Below the pieces are notes generated by a model. The model made no database searches, was not told the origin of the DNA, and saw only the letters and a list, made by a program, of their open reading frames with translations. From an uncultured Oscillospiraceae bacterium (GTDB lineage Bacteria; Bacillota; Clostridia; Oscillospirales; Acutalibacteraceae): a DNA stretch of 9,394 nucleotides. The stretch spans positions 1 to 9,394 of the forward strand of contig USMJ01000026.1 of assembly GCA_900555805.1 (NCBI GenBank). Direction: 5' to 3'. The position numbers and the translations under genes are program-made. This document shows positions 6,934 to 9,394 of this stretch, one piece after another. Position 1 is the first letter of the stretch. The number at the start of each line of letters is the position of its first letter.

Positions 6934-7827
6934 TTAATCCAAGCCGAAATTGTGGATCAGACCTTCGCGGTTGCGCCAGCCTTCCTTGACCTTGACCCAG
7001 CACTGAAGATTTATTCGGCAGTCGAAGAATTTTTCCATATCCTGCCGCGCGTAGGTCGAAATTCGCTTGAGCATCGCGCCCTTTTTGCCGATTATGATGC
7101 CCTTGTGGCTCTCTTTTTCGCAGTAGATAACCGCGTCAACATCCATTATGTCGCTGTCGGGACGCTCTTTCATGCCCTCGATGCTGACAGCCGTTCCGTG
7201 GGGGATCTCCTTGTCGAGCAGGCGCAGCATCTTCTCCCTGATAATCTCGCCGGCGATGACTCTTTCGGGCTGGTCGGTCAGCGTGTCGTCGGGGAAATAA
7301 TGCGGCGACGGAAACGCGAGCTTGTCAAGCTCCGCCATAAGCTCGTCAACGCCGTCGTTTTTTATCGCCGAAACGGGAACGACCGCGTCGTAGTCGTAAT
7401 ATTTCGACATTTCGAGTATTCGGCCCATAAGCTCGCTCTTATCCTTGAGCGTGTCGATCTTATTTATCGCGAGAATAACGGGCATCTTCTCTTTCTTGAA
7501 CTTGGCGATAAGCTCCGCTTCGGTCTCGCGAAGTTCACCCGACGGCTCGACGACAAACAGGCAGGCGTCAACGCCCGATATGCTGTCGGAAACCGCCTTG
7601 ACCATCTTCTCGCCGAGTTTTGTTCTCGGTCTGTGATAGCCCGGCGTATCGGTGAAGACGAGCTGAATTTCGTCCCTTGTGAGAACGCCCATGATCTTCG
7701 TTCTTGTGGTTTGCGGCTTGTCCGAAACTATGGCTATCTTCTGACCGAGCATAACGTTCAGGAGTGAAGATTTTCCGACATTCGGACAGCCGACTATCGC
7801 TATAAAAGCTGTTTTGGTTTCTTTCAT
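6934..7827 (-). CDS. era: Ribosome-assembly GTPase Era
   Basis: Essential GTPase that binds the 3' end of 16S rRNA and assists 30S maturation, linking it to cell growth. The 297 residues fit the family length of about 300. The TRAFAC GTPase motifs are all intact: G1 GCPNVGKS (13-20), G2 QTTR (39-42), G3 DTPG (60-63), G4 NKID (122-125) and G5 SAIKNDG (153-159). The C-terminal KH RNA-binding domain carries the GxxG loop GKKG (247-250), followed by the family ending (VKVKEGWRNRE). The ATG has AAAGG about 8 bases ahead, partly overlapping the end of the upstream kinase gene, whose stop is only 14 bases away. It is thus the second visible gene of the kinase, era, yqzL-like, recO, mutS2 run. Nothing looks truncated or degenerate. 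Confidence 0.98.
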   Translation of the reverse strand: MKETKTAFIAIVGCPNVGKSSLLNVMLGQKIAIVSDKPQTTRTKIMGVLTRDEIQLVFTDTPGYHRPRTKLGEKMVKAVSDSISGVDACLFVVEPSGELRETEAELIAKFKKEKMPVILAINKIDTLKDKSELMGRILEMSKYYDYDAVVPVSAIKNDGVDELMAELDKLAFPSPHYFPDDTLTDQPERVIAGEIIREKMLRLLDKEIPHGTAVSIEGMKERPDSDIMDVDAVIYCEKESHKGIIIGKKGAMLKRISTYARQDMEKFFDCRINLQCWVKVKEGWRNREGLIHNFGLD

Positions 7828-7841
7828 TTATGTTACCTTTC

Positions 7842-9394
7842 TCAGTTACCGAAAATTCTGTCAAGCAGCGAGAACAGTCCCCAACGGCCGGGAAGGTCGA
7901 TGTCGGGCGATGTCGTTGTGTCGCCGTTCGTCTGTCCGTCGCTTGTCGGTTCTGTCTGAACGAGCGGCTTGCCCCAATACTTCAGTGTGACCTCTGTTCC
8001 CTTGGGATAGCTTTCGCCCGCTTTGAGCGAATATTCGCTGACGGCTCCCGTTTTCTTGAAGCCGTTGTTATAGATTTCCGTTCTGTTGACAGCGAATCCG
8101 AGCGCGGTCAGCTTTTCCGCCGCTTCGTCAATATCCATCTTCTTGACATCTATCATGGTTATCATTTCGATGCCCTTGCTGATATAAACGGTGATGGTTG
8201 AGCCTTCGGGGACTTTTTCGTCCGCCGCTACGCTCTGTTTGAAAACATAGTCTTTTCTGACCGTGTCGCAGTAATCGTATTCGTACACGATATTATATTT
8301 CCTTGCATATGCGGAATTGCTTTCGATATATTCACGCGTCAGCTCATAGAAGTTCGGAACGCTGACATAGCGTATATCTTCATCGGAATTCGCGTCCTTG
8401 TTTATCGGAAGAAACGCGAAGGACGAAAGCGCATTGTCGAGCGACGGAGCGTCAAACACCTTATAAAGAACCGTTCCGTAGAGAAGCATAACTATCAGAA
8501 CGCCGACAACGGCGACCGAAATCGCCACCGTCACTCCGAGGACAACGGGATTTCTCGGCTTTTCGCGCTCCTCTTTTATCTTTTCCTTAAGCTCTTCATT
8601 GGCGCTGCTTACGCTTTTTTTCATTTTTCTCTGCGCCTGAGCGAGCTTTGAATTTTCCTGCCTTATCTGTTTTTCGCGAAGCTTTTCCTGCTGTTTCTGC
8701 GCCTTGAGCTGTTTCTGCTTTTCCGCTTCCTGCTGAAGCTTTATCCGCCTTTCTTCGGCTTCCTTTCTTCGGCGCTCGGCTTCCTCTTTAGCTCGTCTTT
8801 CCTGCTCTTTTCGCAGCTGTTCGGCTCTTTCGAGTTCTTCGAGCTTATCCCTTTCGCTTATCGTGACCGCTTTCGGCTGAACCGTTCTTGTCTGAGGAAT
8901 CGCCTGTTTCGGCTTGACGATTTCGGGAGTTTCCCTTATCGGCTGCGGTTTTTGCTTTTCGCTCGTTCTTATGCGTACCCCGAACTGTTGTCCGGCGGCA
9001 GGCGTCGCGACTCTTGTCACGCTTGAGGGCTTAGCTTCGAACGGGACGAAGACATCGCGAATCTCCGCTATGCTCTTGACCCTGTCCTGAGGCATGAGGG
9101 CAAGACAGCCTGTTATGAGATTTCTCACGCTGTCGGGTATTCTGCTCTTTTCTTCGTCGGTGAATTTGATTTCGCCGTCGTTCATTCTCATCGGAGCGGA
9201 CGGAAGCTCCCTGCCCGTGAGAAGCTTATATATGAGAGCGCCTATGCTGTATATATCCGTCCACGCGCCCTGCTGCCAGTTGAAGCCGTACTGTTCTATA
9301 GCCGAATAGCCGTCAAAAACCGAACACATTATATCGTTCTTGGTCGTTCTGACCTGCGGTATGGCAAAGCCCACGATCTTAAGGCTTCCGTCCG
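7842..9394 (-). CDS. PASTA-domain Ser/Thr kinase-like membrane protein, probable pseudokinase (5' end of gene cut by window edge)
   Basis: Reading frame enters from the window edge with no start; 516 complete codons are visible (numbered from Asp at 9392). It begins DGSLKIVGFAIPQ, the activation-loop start of a Hanks-type kinase, then GYSAIEQYG (29-37), TDIYSIG (45-51) and the helix-I arginine (104). Where kinases have the Mg-binding DFG, this one has GFA (8-10), so phosphotransfer is doubtful. A linker of about 170 residues follows, including a highly charged Glu/Lys/Arg/Gln coiled coil (about 178-279), one membrane helix (about 282-307), and an extracellular part with two PASTA-like repeats (about 339-397 and 398-473) and a Thr/Ser-rich tail. 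PASTA kinases such as PrkC/Stk1 sense muropeptides or lipid II and control wall growth; here the sensor is kept but the catalytic site looks altered. It ends 14 bases before era and is probably co-transcribed with it. The N-lobe (lysine, HRD loop) lies outside the window, so inactivity cannot be settled. Confidence 0.88.
   Translation of the reverse strand, partial: DGSLKIVGFAIPQVRTTKNDIMCSVFDGYSAIEQYGFNWQQGAWTDIYSIGALIYKLLTGRELPSAPMRMNDGEIKFTDEEKSRIPDSVRNLITGCLALMPQDRVKSIAEIRDVFVPFEAKPSSVTRVATPAAGQQFGVRIRTSEKQKPQPIRETPEIVKPKQAIPQTRTVQPKAVTISERDKLEELERAEQLRKEQERRAKEEAERRRKEAEERRIKLQQEAEKQKQLKAQKQQEKLREKQIRQENSKLAQAQRKMKKSVSSANEELKEKIKEEREKPRNPVVLGVTVAISVAVVGVLIVMLLYGTVLYKVFDAPSLDNALSSFAFLPINKDANSDEDIRYVSVPNFYELTREYIESNSAYARKYNIVYEYDYCDTVRKDYVFKQSVAADEKVPEGSTITVYISKGIEMITMIDVKKMDIDEAAEKLTALGFAVNRTEIYNNGFKKTGAVSEYSLKAGESYPKGTEVTLKYWGKPLVQTEPTSDGQTNGDTTTSPDIDLPGRWGLFSLLDRIFGN

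Noticed and set aside
6952..7767. Long open frame (271 codons) on the plus strand
   Set aside because: It lies entirely antisense to era, whose motifs are complete. The translation shows no domain and is explained by the codon bias of the opposite strand.

Overview
The window carries eight genes, all on the minus strand, so transcription runs from base 9394 towards base 1. Gene order (kinase, era, yqzL-like, recO, mutS2), the AGGAGG-type ribosome binding sites, a PASTA kinase-like protein and a YqzL-like small protein all point to a Firmicute of the class Clostridia. A gut Oscillospiraceae/Ruminococcaceae-type organism is my guess; the genus cannot be read from the sequence. There are no RNA genes, insertion sequences, CRISPR arrays or phage genes that I can see.

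Block 1 (9394 to 3537) is a tightly packed housekeeping cluster. In transcription order it holds a membrane-anchored Ser/Thr kinase-like protein with a PASTA extracellular part (5' end cut by the window edge), the ribosome-assembly GTPase Era, a 51-residue YqzL-like protein whose gene overlaps the start of recO, the recombination mediator RecO, and MutS2/RqcU with a C-terminal Smr domain. Most gaps are 14-17 bases. The exception is the 136 bases between era and the yqzL-like gene, which hold a strong inverted repeat covering the small gene's ribosome binding site. The kinase-like protein has GFA where DFG is expected, so it is probably a pseudokinase.

Block 2 (3379 to 1, continuing past the window) is a separate transcription unit with its own sigma-A-type promoter at about 3439-3467. 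It encodes a free-standing condensation/acyltransferase-fold protein with an HxxxD motif, an AMP-forming fatty-acyl ligase and an acyl carrier protein (3' end of the gene cut by the window edge). Read together, they suggest that the ligase activates a carboxylic acid as acyl-AMP, the acid is loaded on the carrier (or CoA), and the condensation-fold enzyme transfers the acyl group to an unknown amine or alcohol. This small activation, carrier and transfer module is the most interesting part of the window, and its product is unknown.
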